Of a stretch of DNA of 64,000 nucleotides, positions 23,862 to 32,285 are shown one piece after another. The notes under the pieces are model-generated. The model was not told the origin of the DNA. It saw only the letters and a program-made list of their open reading frames with translations, and ran no database searches. The first letter of the stretch is position 1; each line of letters starts with the position of its first letter. Source of the DNA: Mycobacterium sp. 852002-50816_SCH5313054-b (lineage in GTDB: Bacteria; Actinomycetota; Actinomycetes; Mycobacteriales; Mycobacteriaceae); the NCBI RefSeq assembly GCF_001667185.1, contig NZ_LZIC01000041.1, forward strand, positions 79,815 to 143,814, written 5' to 3'. Made by a program: the position numbers and the translations under genes.

Positions 23862-23897
23862 TAACACGCCGGATCGGCGGGATGTTAGCGTGCCGCA

Positions 23898-25148
23898 ATG
23901 GCCACACCCGACAGCCACGACCGGGAGGGACCGGGCGCTCCCCGCTGGAGCGCGCCGGCCGTCGACGGTCTGGGCAGGGCCGTCCAGCCGTTCGCCGGCA
24001 CCGGCCAATACGTCGCACAGTCGTGGCGCGACTACCTCGGAAAGGCGTCCGGCGAACTTCCGATCGCGCGGCCCACGCTCTCCCTGGCCGCCCAGGCGTT
24101 TCGCGACGAGATCGTCCTGATGGGCCTCAAGGCGCGCCGCCCGGTCAGCCGGCCCGACGTGTTCGAGCGCATCACCCGCGAGGTGCTCGCGGCGCTGGAG
24201 TTCTACGGCAAGCGGGGATGGCTGGAGCACCCGAAGCGATTCTTCGGCACCCCGCCGCCGCTCAGCGACGTCACGGTCCGAAAAGTCAAGGGGCGCACGC
24301 GCTCCCTGTATCGCATCTCGTTCGACAGCGGGTATCTGCCGCGGCCGGGCGAACCGGGCGCGGAGCGGTGGATGAGCTACACCGCGAATGACCGTGAATA
24401 CGCTCTGGTGCTCCGCCATCCGGAACCGCGGCCGTGGCTGGTGTGTGTGCACGGAACGGAAATGGGCCGGGCCGCGCTGGATCTGGCCCTGTTTCGCTCC
24501 TGGAAGCTGCACGACGAACTGGGGCTGAACGTCGTGATGCCGGTCCTGCCGATGCACGGGCCCCGGGCCCGTGGGCTGCCCAAAGCCGCGGTGTTTCCGG
24601 GCGAGGACATCCTCGACGACGTGCATGCGACCGGTCAGGCGGTGTGGGACATCCGGCGGCTGTTGTCCTGGATCCGGCTACAGGAGCCCGAGTCGCCGAT
24701 CGGGTTGAACAGCCTTTCGCTGGGCGGCTACATCGCGGCGCTGGTCGCCAGCCTCGACAAGGGCCTCACCTGCGCGATTCTCGGGGTTCCGGTGGCCGAC
24801 CTGGTGCAGTTGCTGGGACGCCACTCCGGTCTCGGCGCCGACGATCCCCGCCGGCGCACGATGGAACTGGCCGAGCCCATCGGCCGGATGACGTCGCCGC
24901 TGTCGCTGACCCCGCTCGTGCCGAGACCGGGCCGCTTCATCTACGCCGGCGTCGCCGACCGGGTCGTGCATCCGCGTGAGCAGGTGGTCCGCCTCTGGGA
25001 ACACTGGGGCAAACCCGAGATCGTCTGGTATCCCGGCGGCCACACCGGCTTCTTCCGGTCGCGGCCCGTGCAGAACTTCGTGTGGGACGCGGTGCGGCAG
25101 TCCGGGCTGCTGGACGAGCCGCAGACGCGCCGCGAACGCCCGGCTTAG
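23898..25148 (+). CDS. Alpha/beta hydrolase-fold protein, Rv2627c-like
   Basis: A 416-residue protein matching the DosR-regulated M. tuberculosis Rv2627c in length and setting (next to WS/DGAT, Rip3 and USP genes). The C-terminal 240 residues look like an alpha/beta hydrolase: VCVHGTEMG (oxyanion loop) near 183, a nucleophile elbow at Ser274 reading N-S-L-S-L-G-G, and GGHTGFF near the end with a candidate His. The elbow is S-x-S-x-G rather than G-x-S-x-G. No signal peptide is visible. The substrate is unknown; an ester or lipid is likely. Confidence 0.82.
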   Translation: MATPDSHDREGPGAPRWSAPAVDGLGRAVQPFAGTGQYVAQSWRDYLGKASGELPIARPTLSLAAQAFRDEIVLMGLKARRPVSRPDVFERITREVLAALEFYGKRGWLEHPKRFFGTPPPLSDVTVRKVKGRTRSLYRISFDSGYLPRPGEPGAERWMSYTANDREYALVLRHPEPRPWLVCVHGTEMGRAALDLALFRSWKLHDELGLNVVMPVLPMHGPRARGLPKAAVFPGEDILDDVHATGQAVWDIRRLLSWIRLQEPESPIGLNSLSLGGYIAALVASLDKGLTCAILGVPVADLVQLLGRHSGLGADDPRRRTMELAEPIGRMTSPLSLTPLVPRPGRFIYAGVADRVVHPREQVVRLWEHWGKPEIVWYPGGHTGFFRSRPVQNFVWDAVRQSGLLDEPQTRRERPA

Positions 25149-25158
25149 GCGCGGCGAG

Positions 25159-26568
25159 ATGGATCCGCTGGACCCACTGGACGTGGCGATGATGGCCGCG
25201 GAGTTGGTGGCCAGCCCGATGCACGTCGGCGCCGTGCTGATCCTGTCGCCACCGGACGGGGCCGGCCCCGACTACGCCGACGCCCTGCACCGCCAGACCC
25301 TCGCCGGCAACGATGCGATCGATCCCAGGCTGTGCCGGCATCCGCACCGCGGCGTGGACACCGGCGGCGTGTGGGTCTGGCGCTACTCGGACGACCTTGA
25401 CCTGAGCCGACATTGCCAGCGCAGGACGGTGTCGGGCGGGCGCAACGGATTTTGGCGGCTCATCGGCGAACTGGACGCCGAGCGGCTCGACCGGTCCCGG
25501 CCGATGTGGATGTCGTATCTGATCGACGGCCTCCCGCGTGGCCGGTTCGCGTTCTACATCAAGGTGCACCACACCGTCGTCGACGGCGTGGCCGGTTTTC
25601 AGATGATCGCCGACGCCCTGAGCACCGACCCCGAACGCCGGTCCATGCCGCCCTTCTACGCCGACCGCCGTCATGGGTCCGCACCGGAGGCGGCGGCAAG
25701 CGGGCTGGCGTCCCGCCTCACCGCGCCGGTGCGGTCGGTGCTCGGCGCGGCGACGTCGAGTGTCGGGCTCATCGGGCGGGCCGTGGCGGGCGAGATATCG
25801 AACGTCTTCGACACCCTGGTCGGGCACACCACGGTGTTGCCCTTCGAGGCGCCCTACACGCGGTTCAACGGCCGTCTGGGACCCGAGCGCGCGGTCGCGG
25901 CCGGCAGCTGGGCGAAGGACCGCATCCAGGCGGTGCAACGGGCCACGGGTGTCACCGGCAACGACGTGGTGACCGCGATGGTGGCCGGCGCGGTGCGGCG
26001 CTGGCTGATGGAGCATGGCGAACTGCCCAAACAGTCACTGGTGGGCATCTGCCCCATCACGGTGCGCGACCGTGCGTACGACGCGTCAAATGACCTGCAC
26101 GGCAACATGTTCGGGCTCTGGCTGTGCCCGTTGGGCACCGACGTGGACGACCCGACGGCGCGGCTGGATCTGATCCACCGCTCGATGTCGGAAGGAAAGC
26201 GCTGGGTCGCCAAGCGCGGATCCGCGGCGTCGCTGCTGACCACCGCACCCAGCATCGCCGCGACGGTGGTTGTCCCGCTGCTGTCGTTCGCGCCGAAGGT
26301 GCGCACCGGATACAACCTGCCCATCTCGCACGTCCCCGGCCCCGGTGCCGAAATGTATTGGAACGGCGCCCATGTCGACGAAATGTATCCGGTGTCGACG
26401 GTCTTCGACGGTATGGCCTTCAATGTGACGACGTGTTCTTACGCCGACCGGATCGGGTTCGGCTATGTCGCGGGCGCCGAGCTGATGCCCGACATCGACA
26501 CCCTGATCCCACTCACCGAGGAGTGCCTGACCGAGCTGGAATCCGCCGTGGGTGTGCGCGGGTCCTAG
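25159..26568 (+). CDS. Wax ester synthase/diacylglycerol acyltransferase (WS/DGAT, Tgs family)
   Basis: A 469-residue bifunctional acyltransferase that esterifies diacylglycerol or fatty alcohols with acyl-CoA to make storage lipid. The catalytic HHxxxDG is His137-His138-x3-Asp142-Gly143. Conserved NDVVTAMVAGAVRRWL and the C-terminal SHVPGP block are present. It begins 10 bp after the Rv2627c-like stop (GGCGAG ribosome site) and is probably cotranscribed with it from the two DosR-like boxes. TAG build-up by Tgs1 is part of the hypoxic response in M. tuberculosis. The 3' end overlaps the convergent small gene by 4 bp. Confidence 0.9.
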   Translation: MDPLDPLDVAMMAAELVASPMHVGAVLILSPPDGAGPDYADALHRQTLAGNDAIDPRLCRHPHRGVDTGGVWVWRYSDDLDLSRHCQRRTVSGGRNGFWRLIGELDAERLDRSRPMWMSYLIDGLPRGRFAFYIKVHHTVVDGVAGFQMIADALSTDPERRSMPPFYADRRHGSAPEAAASGLASRLTAPVRSVLGAATSSVGLIGRAVAGEISNVFDTLVGHTTVLPFEAPYTRFNGRLGPERAVAAGSWAKDRIQAVQRATGVTGNDVVTAMVAGAVRRWLMEHGELPKQSLVGICPITVRDRAYDASNDLHGNMFGLWLCPLGTDVDDPTARLDLIHRSMSEGKRWVAKRGSAASLLTTAPSIAATVVVPLLSFAPKVRTGYNLPISHVPGPGAEMYWNGAHVDEMYPVSTVFDGMAFNVTTCSYADRIGFGYVAGAELMPDIDTLIPLTEECLTELESAVGVRGS

Positions 26569-26804
26569 GAGCTCGCCGCGGCGCTTACCTGAACCATGAT
26601 GCGCTCCAGCACGATCACGGACAGGTCGCCATCGTCGGCCACCCGGGCAAGGCCCCGCCGCCGCAGGAAGGTGTCCAGGCGCCGATCGGGCGACCAGTCG
26701 GCATAAATGGGGCCGAGGTAGCGCGAGAGCAGAAATTCCCGCGCGAGAGTCTCCACGTCAGTATCGGTCAATAACAACGGTGGGTTGGGACCCATAACCG
26801 TCAT
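26565..26804 (-). CDS. Small hypothetical protein
   Basis: A 79-residue protein of unknown function, with LTDTDVETLAREFLLSRY and DRRLDTFLRRRGL suggesting a small helical fold. ATG 26804 has AGGAG only one base upstream. ATG 26795, three codons in, has that AGGAG at a better distance (10 bases) and may be the true start. It is divergent from the frameshifted SRPBCC gene, with a DosR-like site at 26885 between them, so it may be a dormancy gene. Confidence 0.55.
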   Translation of the reverse strand: MTVMGPNPPLLLTDTDVETLAREFLLSRYLGPIYADWSPDRRLDTFLRRRGLARVADDGDLSVIVLERIMVQVSAAASS

Positions 26805-26884
26805 ACTCCTTTGTTCAGCCGCAACCGCCGCAGCCAAGTTACGTCAGACGAGGTCATTATTCCGTCACGCGCAGATTGCGGATA

Positions 26885-26898
26885 GGGCCCAAAGTCCT
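26885..26898. promoter_or_regulatory. DosR-box-like site in a divergent promoter
   Basis: GGGCCCAAAGTCCT matches 11 of 14 DosR core positions, between the small gene (start 26804 or 26795) and the SRPBCC pseudogene (start 26982). It is 84 bp from the latter. A second, poorer match follows near 26931. Confidence 0.4.
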
Positions 26899-26981
26899 CG
26901 ATAGCGCGCAGGGCACATTGGCGTCGGCGCAAGGACCATTGACTCTGTCGGACGGCGCGGCCGCCGACCCAGACTGGCCTC

Positions 26982-27555
26982 ATGGCCAACGCGACGAGAC
27001 GGATCACCGAGACCGCCGCGCTGACGGGGTTGCTCTATGCCGCGCGGCGGTATTACCGCAATTGGGGCGCGACCAACCCGGCCGTTCAGACAACCGAGGC
27101 GGTTGTACATCGACGCGCCGGTATCCGCGGTCTGGTCCGAACTGCTGCAGACGGGCCGGCGCCGCCGCGACGCCGATTCCCACCCGGGGTCGCCGCCACT
27201 TGCGGTCGGGGACGTGGTGCGCGTGGCGCCCGAGGGCTGGATGGGCCTCCCCGACGGGGTGACGTTGACTGTCGCCGAGCTCGTCGCCGAAAAGTACGTG
27301 GCGCTCAACGCCACGCTTGCGGATGGGCGCTGGAATGCGGTGTGGTCCTTCCATATTCAGCCGCACTGGGAAGACCGGGTGCGGCTCCTCACCCGCGTCA
27401 GGATCGCCCTGCGCCACCCCGGCGAGGTGTTCGCCATGGAACTGCTCAGGCCGGTGATCGCCCTGGGCACACGAGCTTTGCTGTTGGGCGTCAAGCACCG
27501 GGTCGAGCGGGCCGCGATAGCAACGCCGACGCGGTCCGCCGTTGAACTCGGCTAA
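26982..27555 (+). pseudogene. SRPBCC-family protein gene broken by a frameshift
   Basis: The first ~41 codons (ATG 26982; TGLLYAARRYYRNWGATNP and VQTTEAV) read in one frame. The rest of the product (YIDAPVSAVWSELLQTG ... MGLPDGVTLTVAELVAEKY) continues in another, from about 27104 to the stop at 27555. Dropping one T in GGTTGTAC at 27101-27108 joins TEAV directly to YIDAPV, so a single-base insertion is the simplest cause. SRPBCC proteins bind hydrophobic ligands. From memory of the family, some residues after WGAT and after LLQTG also seem missing. It may be a real pseudogene, a sequencing error or an internally started protein. Confidence 0.7.
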
Positions 27556-27594
27556 CCGAAACCCTTTCCCGTCAACGACTTTGGAGGTCAAAAA

Positions 27595-28743
27595 GTGCGC
27601 GATGCGATCCCGCTGGGGCGGGTCGCCGGTTTCCCGGTGAAGGTGCACTGGAGCGTGCTGGTCATCCTGTGGCTATTCACCTGGAGCCTGGCGAGCACGC
27701 TGCCGAGCACCGTCAAAGGGTATTCCATCGTGGCCTATTGGCTGGCCGGAGTGTGTGGCGCGTCGGTGCTGCTGGCGTCGCTGATGGCACACGAGCTCGC
27801 GCACGCGGTCGCCGCCCGGCGCGCGGGGGTGGCCGTGGACAGTGTGACGCTCTGGTTGTTCGGTGGGGTGACCAGTCTCGGCGGCGAGGCGAAGACACCG
27901 AAAGCGGCCTTCCGGATTGCGATCGCGGGCCCCGCCACCAGCCTGGCGCTGGCGGCGACGTTCGGCGGGCTGGTCGCGGCGCTGCGCAGCGTGGGGGCCG
28001 CGCCCGTCGTCGTCGGGGTCGCCTCGTGGCTGGCGGCCGTCAATCTGCTCCTGGGCCTGTTCAACCTGTTGCCGGGCGCCCCGCTGGACGGCGGCCGCGT
28101 CTTGCGGGCGTATCTGTGGCGCAGGCACGGCGACATCGTTCGTGCCGGGATCGGCGCGGCGCATGCCGGCCGGATCGTCGCCTTCGTCCTGATCGCATTG
28201 GGGTTGGCCGAGTTCGTCGCGGGTGGCCTCGTCGGCGGCGTGTGGCTGGCGTTCATCGGCTGGTTCATCTTCGCCGCCAGTCGCGAGGAAGAGACACGGA
28301 TAACCACCCGGCAGCTTTTCGCCGGGGTGCGCGTCTCGGACGCCATGACCGCCCAACCCCACTCCGCTCCCGGATGGATCACCGTCGACGACTTCATCCA
28401 GCGTTATGTGCTGGGGGACCGCCACTCGGCGTATCCGGTGGCCGACCCGAACGGGTCGATCGTCGGGCTGGTCACGCTGAGCCAGCTGCGCGACGTTGCA
28501 CCGGCCCGACGCGGCACCACCCGAGTGGTCGACATCGCCCTGCCGCTGGACGCGGTGCCGAGCGCGGCGCCGCGGGAGCCGCTGCCGGCGCTGCTCGAGC
28601 GGATGGCGCCGGTCGGCCCCCGCAGCCGCGCGTTGGTGATCGACGGCGGCGACGTGGTCGGCATCGTCACGCCCAGCGATCTCACCCGGCTGATGGATGT
28701 CTACCGGCTCGCCCAGCCGGGACCCGCAGTGGCGGGCTTATGA
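27595..28743 (+). CDS. rip3: Site-2 protease with CBS domains, Rip3/Rv2625c-like
   Basis: A 382-residue intramembrane zinc metalloprotease. The active site HELAH is at residues 66-70, and the third ligand region [12 protein letters not shown] lies ~90 residues later. Several membrane helices occupy the first ~230 residues. A C-terminal pair of CBS domains follows (VSDAMT ... [13 protein letters not shown]). M. tuberculosis Rv2625c (Rip3) has this form and is DosR-induced. Such proteases cleave membrane-bound anti-sigma factors or regulators; the substrate is unknown. The start is GTG 27595 after GGAGGT. Its stop overlaps the USP gene (ATGA). Confidence 0.9.
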   Translation: MRDAIPLGRVAGFPVKVHWSVLVILWLFTWSLASTLPSTVKGYSIVAYWLAGVCGASVLLASLMAHELAHAVAARRAGVAVDSVTLWLFGGVTSLGGEAKTPKAAFRIAIAGPATSLALAATFGGLVAALRSVGAAPVVVGVASWLAAVNLLLGLFNLLPGAPLDGGRVLRAYLWRRHGDIVRAGIGAAHAGRIVAFVLIALGLAEFVAGGLVGGVWLAFIGWFIFAASREEETRITTRQLFAGVRVSDAMTAQPHSAPGWITVDDFIQRYVLGDRHSAYPVADPNGSIVGLVTLSQLRDVAPARRGTTRVVDIALPLDAVPSAAPREPLPALLERMAPVGPRSRALVIDGGDVVGIVTPSDLTRLMDVYRLAQPGPAVAGL

Positions 28744-29531
28744 AACCGATCATTGTGGGCATAGATGGCTCGCCGGCGGCGATCGCGGCCGCGCTGTGGT
28801 GCGCCGACGAGGCCATCAGCCGCGGCGCGCCGGTGCGCCTCGTCGCGGTCATGAAACTGACACACCCGTCCACGGACGACTACGCCCGCGACCTCGCGCA
28901 CGCCGAGAAGGCGCTGTGCGAGGCGGGATCAGCGATCGAAGCCAGCCGCAATACGGTCACCGTCGAAACCGACATCCTGCGTGGTCCGGCTGGGCCGCTG
29001 CTGGTGGAGGCATCCTGGAATGCCGAGATGATCTGCATCGGGTCCGTCGGGATCGGGCGCTACGCCCGCGCGATCCTGGGTTCGACGGCAACCGAACTCG
29101 CCGAGAAGGCGCATTGCCCGGTGGCGGTGCTGCGCACCGATGTCGAGCAGGCACCCCCCGACATCAACTGGATCGTAGTCCGGATGACCGACGCACCGGG
29201 CAACGACGTCGTCGTCAAATACGCTGTGGCGGAGGCGAAATTGCGCCGGGCACCCATGCTCGTGCTCGGCGGGCCGCCGGAGGAGCTCGGCGATCACGCC
29301 GACGGGGAGTTCGAACGGCGTGTGCAGGATTGGCGGCGGCGCCATCCCGAGGTGCGTGTCTATCCGATCACCACGAAGGACGCGATCGCCGGTTTCCTGG
29401 CCGCCAATGACGAGCGAGTGCAGCTCGCGGTGATCGGCGGCGACGAGGCCGGCCAGCTGGCGCGGCTCGTCGGCCCGTCCGGGCATCCGCTTTTCCGCCA
29501 TCCCGAATGCTCGGTCCTCGTCGTCCGCTAG
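28740..29531 (+). CDS. Universal stress protein, two-domain, Rv2624c-like
   Basis: A 263-residue protein. The first USP domain is well kept: [17 protein letters not shown] at the N-terminus and the nucleotide-binding loop [20 protein letters not shown] near 100-120. The second domain (about 145-263) is degenerate, lacking a clear ATP loop but ending [13 protein letters not shown] 28740 overlaps the rip3 stop. M. tuberculosis Rv2624c lies beside Rv2625c in the same order and is DosR-regulated, which supports orthology. Confidence 0.87.
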   Translation: MKPIIVGIDGSPAAIAAALWCADEAISRGAPVRLVAVMKLTHPSTDDYARDLAHAEKALCEAGSAIEASRNTVTVETDILRGPAGPLLVEASWNAEMICIGSVGIGRYARAILGSTATELAEKAHCPVAVLRTDVEQAPPDINWIVVRMTDAPGNDVVVKYAVAEAKLRRAPMLVLGGPPEELGDHADGEFERRVQDWRRRHPEVRVYPITTKDAIAGFLAANDERVQLAVIGGDEAGQLARLVGPSGHPLFRHPECSVLVVR

Positions 29532-29549
29532 TCCGCACCAAAGGGAAAG

Positions 29550-30431
29550 CTAGGCGAGCGCCTCGCGCGCCACGATGACCGGCGCCGGTGCCAGTTGGGC
29601 GACGGTTTCGCCGACCGAGCCCACCAGCATGCCGGCGAATCCGCCCCGGCCCGTGCTGCCCACCACGACCAGCTGAGCCTCTTTGGATGCCTCGACAAGC
29701 CGGCGCGCCGGCTGAGCCTGCGCGACGACGCGCGTCACCTGCACGTCGGGATACCGTTCCTGCCAACCCGCCAACCGCTCGGCCAGCACCTCCTCGGCCA
29801 TGGATCGTGTTGCGGGCCAATCGATACCCGGCCATTCCGATACGTCCAGGTCGCTCCACGCGTGCACCGCCACCAGGCCGACGCGACGCCTCGAGGCCTC
29901 ATCGAAGGCGATCGCGGTGCCCACCTCGGACGCCGGCGAGCCGTCGATGCCGACCAACACCGGCGACTGACTGGCCGCAAAGATCGACGGGTCCTCCTCA
30001 TGGACGATCGCGACCGGGCACTGCGCGTGACGTAGCAGGGCCGAACTGACCGAGCCGAGCAACCGCCCGGGCCACCGCCCACTGCCCTGCGCCCCCATCA
30101 CCACCATCTGCGCCTCTTTGGACTTCTCGATCAGGGTGGGAGCGGCGGTCGCCGCCAGGATTTCGGTGTTCACCACGGCGGGGCCGCCGGGCGCGGTCGC
30201 CTCCTCGACGACCTTGAGCGCGCCGTCGATGAGTCGGCGCCCGTGATCCTGCTGCCAGCGCAGCACGCCGGCCGGCACGGGCGTCCGCAGCCACGTCGAA
30301 ACCTCCGGGGAAATGGCGTAAACGAGTGTGAGCGGGATGTTTCGCAGCTCGGCCTCGCGGGCCGCCCACTGCACCGCAACCCTCGCTGCCGGTGAGTCGT
30401 CGATGCCCACGACGATTCCCATAGCTGCCAT
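29550..30431 (-). CDS. Universal stress protein, two-domain, Rv2623-like
   Basis: A 293-residue tandem USP closely following M. tuberculosis Rv2623, an ATP-binding DosR-regulon protein that slows growth and promotes persistence. Both ATP loops are intact: GAQGSGRWPGRLLGSVSSAL and GSTGRGGFAGMLVGSVGET. AIAFDEASRR and DVSEWPGIDWPA are shared with Rv2623. ATG 30431 has GAGGA six bases upstream. It is convergent with the Rv2624c-like gene, 18 bp apart. I could not find a good DosR box in its 370-bp upstream region. Confidence 0.9.
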   Translation of the reverse strand: MAAMGIVVGIDDSPAARVAVQWAAREAELRNIPLTLVYAISPEVSTWLRTPVPAGVLRWQQDHGRRLIDGALKVVEEATAPGGPAVVNTEILAATAAPTLIEKSKEAQMVVMGAQGSGRWPGRLLGSVSSALLRHAQCPVAIVHEEDPSIFAASQSPVLVGIDGSPASEVGTAIAFDEASRRRVGLVAVHAWSDLDVSEWPGIDWPATRSMAEEVLAERLAGWQERYPDVQVTRVVAQAQPARRLVEASKEAQLVVVGSTGRGGFAGMLVGSVGETVAQLAPAPVIVAREALA

Positions 30432-30801
30432 GACGTGTCCTCAATTTTTCGCAAATCCGTTGGCCCGTTGCCTTTCATGCACGACGGTATTGAGGTGGAC
30501 GCGTTCCGGTCAGAGGCGTTTGTCACCAGCCGGACGGGCGGAAGACCCGGTACGCGCCGCGGGCTTGCGGGCGACGCGGCGTCCTCGGCCCGTCGGACGC
30601 GCCATCAGACCGCTTGCCGCGCGGAGGTTTTCGCCGAAGGCTCCAGGACGAGCGCTTGGCGCCGCCGGTGCACGGTGAGGTAGCGCAGGCCGACGGGTGC
30701 GTGTCCGGCGTGCGCAGCTCGCGCACGTCAAGTTCGTTGTCTGGCACCGGTTCTCCGCAACGGCCTGGTTTTTACAACTTGAGTTGTGTAAACTGTGGCG
30801 C
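30432..30801. other. 370-bp region between usp and fdxA, with possible DUF2249 remnant
   Basis: No intact gene is convincing here. On the minus strand, from GTG 30747, the peptide PDNELDVRELRTPDTHPS resembles the start of DUF2249 proteins (ELDVR-x-L-x-x-P-x-x-HP). The reading frame then loses similarity, so this may be a decayed gene start. The right end holds the fdxA promoter with a perfect ACAACT-TG-AGTTGT palindrome. Confidence 0.35.
30774..30787. promoter_or_regulatory. Palindrome at the fdxA promoter
   Basis: ACAACT and AGTTGT are perfect arms with a TG spacer, set in the AT-rich stretch 30771-30792 only 15 bp before the fdxA ATG. The coupled downstream gene encodes a COG2345 regulator with conserved cysteines, the natural candidate to bind here. 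The position would block transcription initiation. Confidence 0.5.
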
Positions 30802-31158
30802 ATGACATACGTGATCGGAAAGCCGTGCATCGACGTGATGGACCGGGCCTGCGTCGAGGAGTGCCCGGTGGACTGCATCTACGAGGGCGGTCGGACGCTG
30901 TACATCCACCCCGACGAATGCGTGGACTGCGGCGCATGCGAGCCGGTGTGCCCGGTGGAGGCGATTTACTACGAGGACGACCTCCCCGAGGCGCTCAGAC
31001 CGTACCTGGCCGATAATGAGGCGTTCTTCACCGAAGTGCTGCCCGGCCGGGACGAGCCGCTGGGGTCGCCGGGCGGGGCGGCCAAGGTCGGCGCCCTCGG
31101 CGTCGACACACCGCTGGTCGCCGCCCAGCCCAGGGTCGGCGAGACCAAAGGAGCGTGA
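30802..31158 (+). CDS. fdxA: Ferredoxin FdxA, 7Fe-type
   Basis: A 118-residue soluble electron carrier with eight cysteines at 9, 17, 21, 25, 40, 43, 46 and 50, the pattern of [3Fe-4S]/[4Fe-4S] actinobacterial ferredoxins. The tail LGSPGGAAKVGALGVDTPLV matches M. tuberculosis FdxA (Rv2007c, DosR regulon) rather than FdxC. ATG 30802 has no clear ribosome site, and the AT-rich promoter is very close, so a short or leaderless mRNA is likely. It could supply electrons to oxygenases lacking their own ferredoxin, such as the Rieske dioxygenase here (inference). It overlaps the next gene by GTGA. Confidence 0.88.
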   Translation: MTYVIGKPCIDVMDRACVEECPVDCIYEGGRTLYIHPDECVDCGACEPVCPVEAIYYEDDLPEALRPYLADNEAFFTEVLPGRDEPLGSPGGAAKVGALGVDTPLVAAQPRVGETKGA

Positions 31159-31832
31159 GCGGGATTACGTCAGCCGGAGAACCTACGGGTCACCGCCGCC
31201 GCGAGGTGCTGCGGTTATTGCGGTCGTCGCCGGGCCCGATGAGCATCGTCGCGATCGCCGAGCAACTCGGCGTGCATCCCAACACCGTGCGTTTCCACCT
31301 CGACAGCCTGGTCGCCGACGGGCGGGTGGAGCAGGTCGAGCACGGCCGCAGGGGGCCCGGGCGGCCGCCGTTGATGTTCGCCGCGGTCCGGCAGATGGAC
31401 CGCGGCGGCACGCGCCACTACCGACTCCTGGCCCAGATCCTGACCGAGGCGCTGGCCGCCGACCGCGATCCGCGCGGCAAGGCGATGGCCGCCGGTCGGG
31501 CGTGGGGACGCAACCTGGGATCGGCCCCGGAGCCGGCGGCGCAGGCCACCAGCGCCGAGGAAGCCATCGACCACCTGGTCGGGGTGCTCGACGAGCTGGG
31601 ATTCGCCCCGGAGCGCCGGACGTCGGACGGGCGGCAACTGGTCGGCCTGCGACACTGCCCGTTCTTGGAACTGGCCGAGACCCGCGGCGCGGTCGTGTGC
31701 CCCGTCCACCTCGGGCTGATGCAGGGCGCGCTGGAGACGATGGCGGCGCCGGTTTCCGTCGACCGGCTCGACGCGTTCGTCGAACCGGACCTGTGCCTGG
31801 CGCACCTCAACCCGGTCGGGGCCGGCAGGTGA
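31155..31832 (+). CDS. COG2345 winged-helix regulator with conserved cysteines (possible Fe-S sensor)
   Basis: A 225-residue ArsR/SufR-like regulator. The winged helix spans residues ~12-75 (MSIVAIAEQLGVHPNTVRFH; GRRGPGRPP). The C-terminal part has H-C-P-F, then 13 residues later C-P-V-H-L-G, and later D-L-C-L-A-H. The spacing recalls cluster-binding SufR-type proteins (COG2345). The start is GTG 31155, coupled to fdxA. It may sense iron-sulfur or redox state and control fdxA through the palindrome at 30774. Metal binding is not proven. Confidence 0.8.
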   Translation: MSGITSAGEPTGHRRREVLRLLRSSPGPMSIVAIAEQLGVHPNTVRFHLDSLVADGRVEQVEHGRRGPGRPPLMFAAVRQMDRGGTRHYRLLAQILTEALAADRDPRGKAMAAGRAWGRNLGSAPEPAAQATSAEEAIDHLVGVLDELGFAPERRTSDGRQLVGLRHCPFLELAETRGAVVCPVHLGLMQGALETMAAPVSVDRLDAFVEPDLCLAHLNPVGAGR

Positions 31833-32254
31833 GCACGGGACCGGCGATCGCCGTCGCGGTCACCTTCGTCTGGCTCGGCATGGTGCTGGCCATTTCGTTC
31901 CTGGAGGCCCCGCTGAAGTTCCGCGCGCCCAACGTGACGCCGCAGATCGGACTCGGCATCGGGCGCTTGGTCTTTCGCGCGCTCAACACCGTCGAGGTGG
32001 CCTTCGCCCTCGTCATCGTCGCCATCGCGGTGGCGGGGCCCACGCCGCCGCGGATCGCAGTGGCGTTTGGCGTGGCCATCGCCGCGCTGGCCATCCAGTT
32101 GGTCGCGGTGCGCCCGCGGCTGACCCGCCGCTCCGACCAGGTGCTCGCAGGGTCGGAGGGACCGCGGTCCCATGCCCACTACGTCTATGTCGGCTTCGAG
32201 GCGGTCAAAGCCGTGGCCCTGCTCGTGGCGGGGATACTGCTATTGACCGCCTGA
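31829..32254 (+). CDS. Small integral membrane protein
   Basis: A 141-residue protein with four predicted membrane helices (near residues 5-25, 45-70, 73-92 and 118-140) and conserved-looking FLEAPLKFRAPNVTP after the first helix. The start is GTG 31829, overlapping the regulator stop (GTGA), so it is third in the fdxA operon. I do not recognise a named family; it resembles DUF4149-like membrane proteins only loosely. The function is unknown, possibly redox or metal related from its context. Confidence 0.65.
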   Translation: MSTGPAIAVAVTFVWLGMVLAISFLEAPLKFRAPNVTPQIGLGIGRLVFRALNTVEVAFALVIVAIAVAGPTPPRIAVAFGVAIAALAIQLVAVRPRLTRRSDQVLAGSEGPRSHAHYVYVGFEAVKAVALLVAGILLLTA

Positions 32255-32285
32255 GTGCAAGCTCTCACGACCGAAGGGGCCGATT

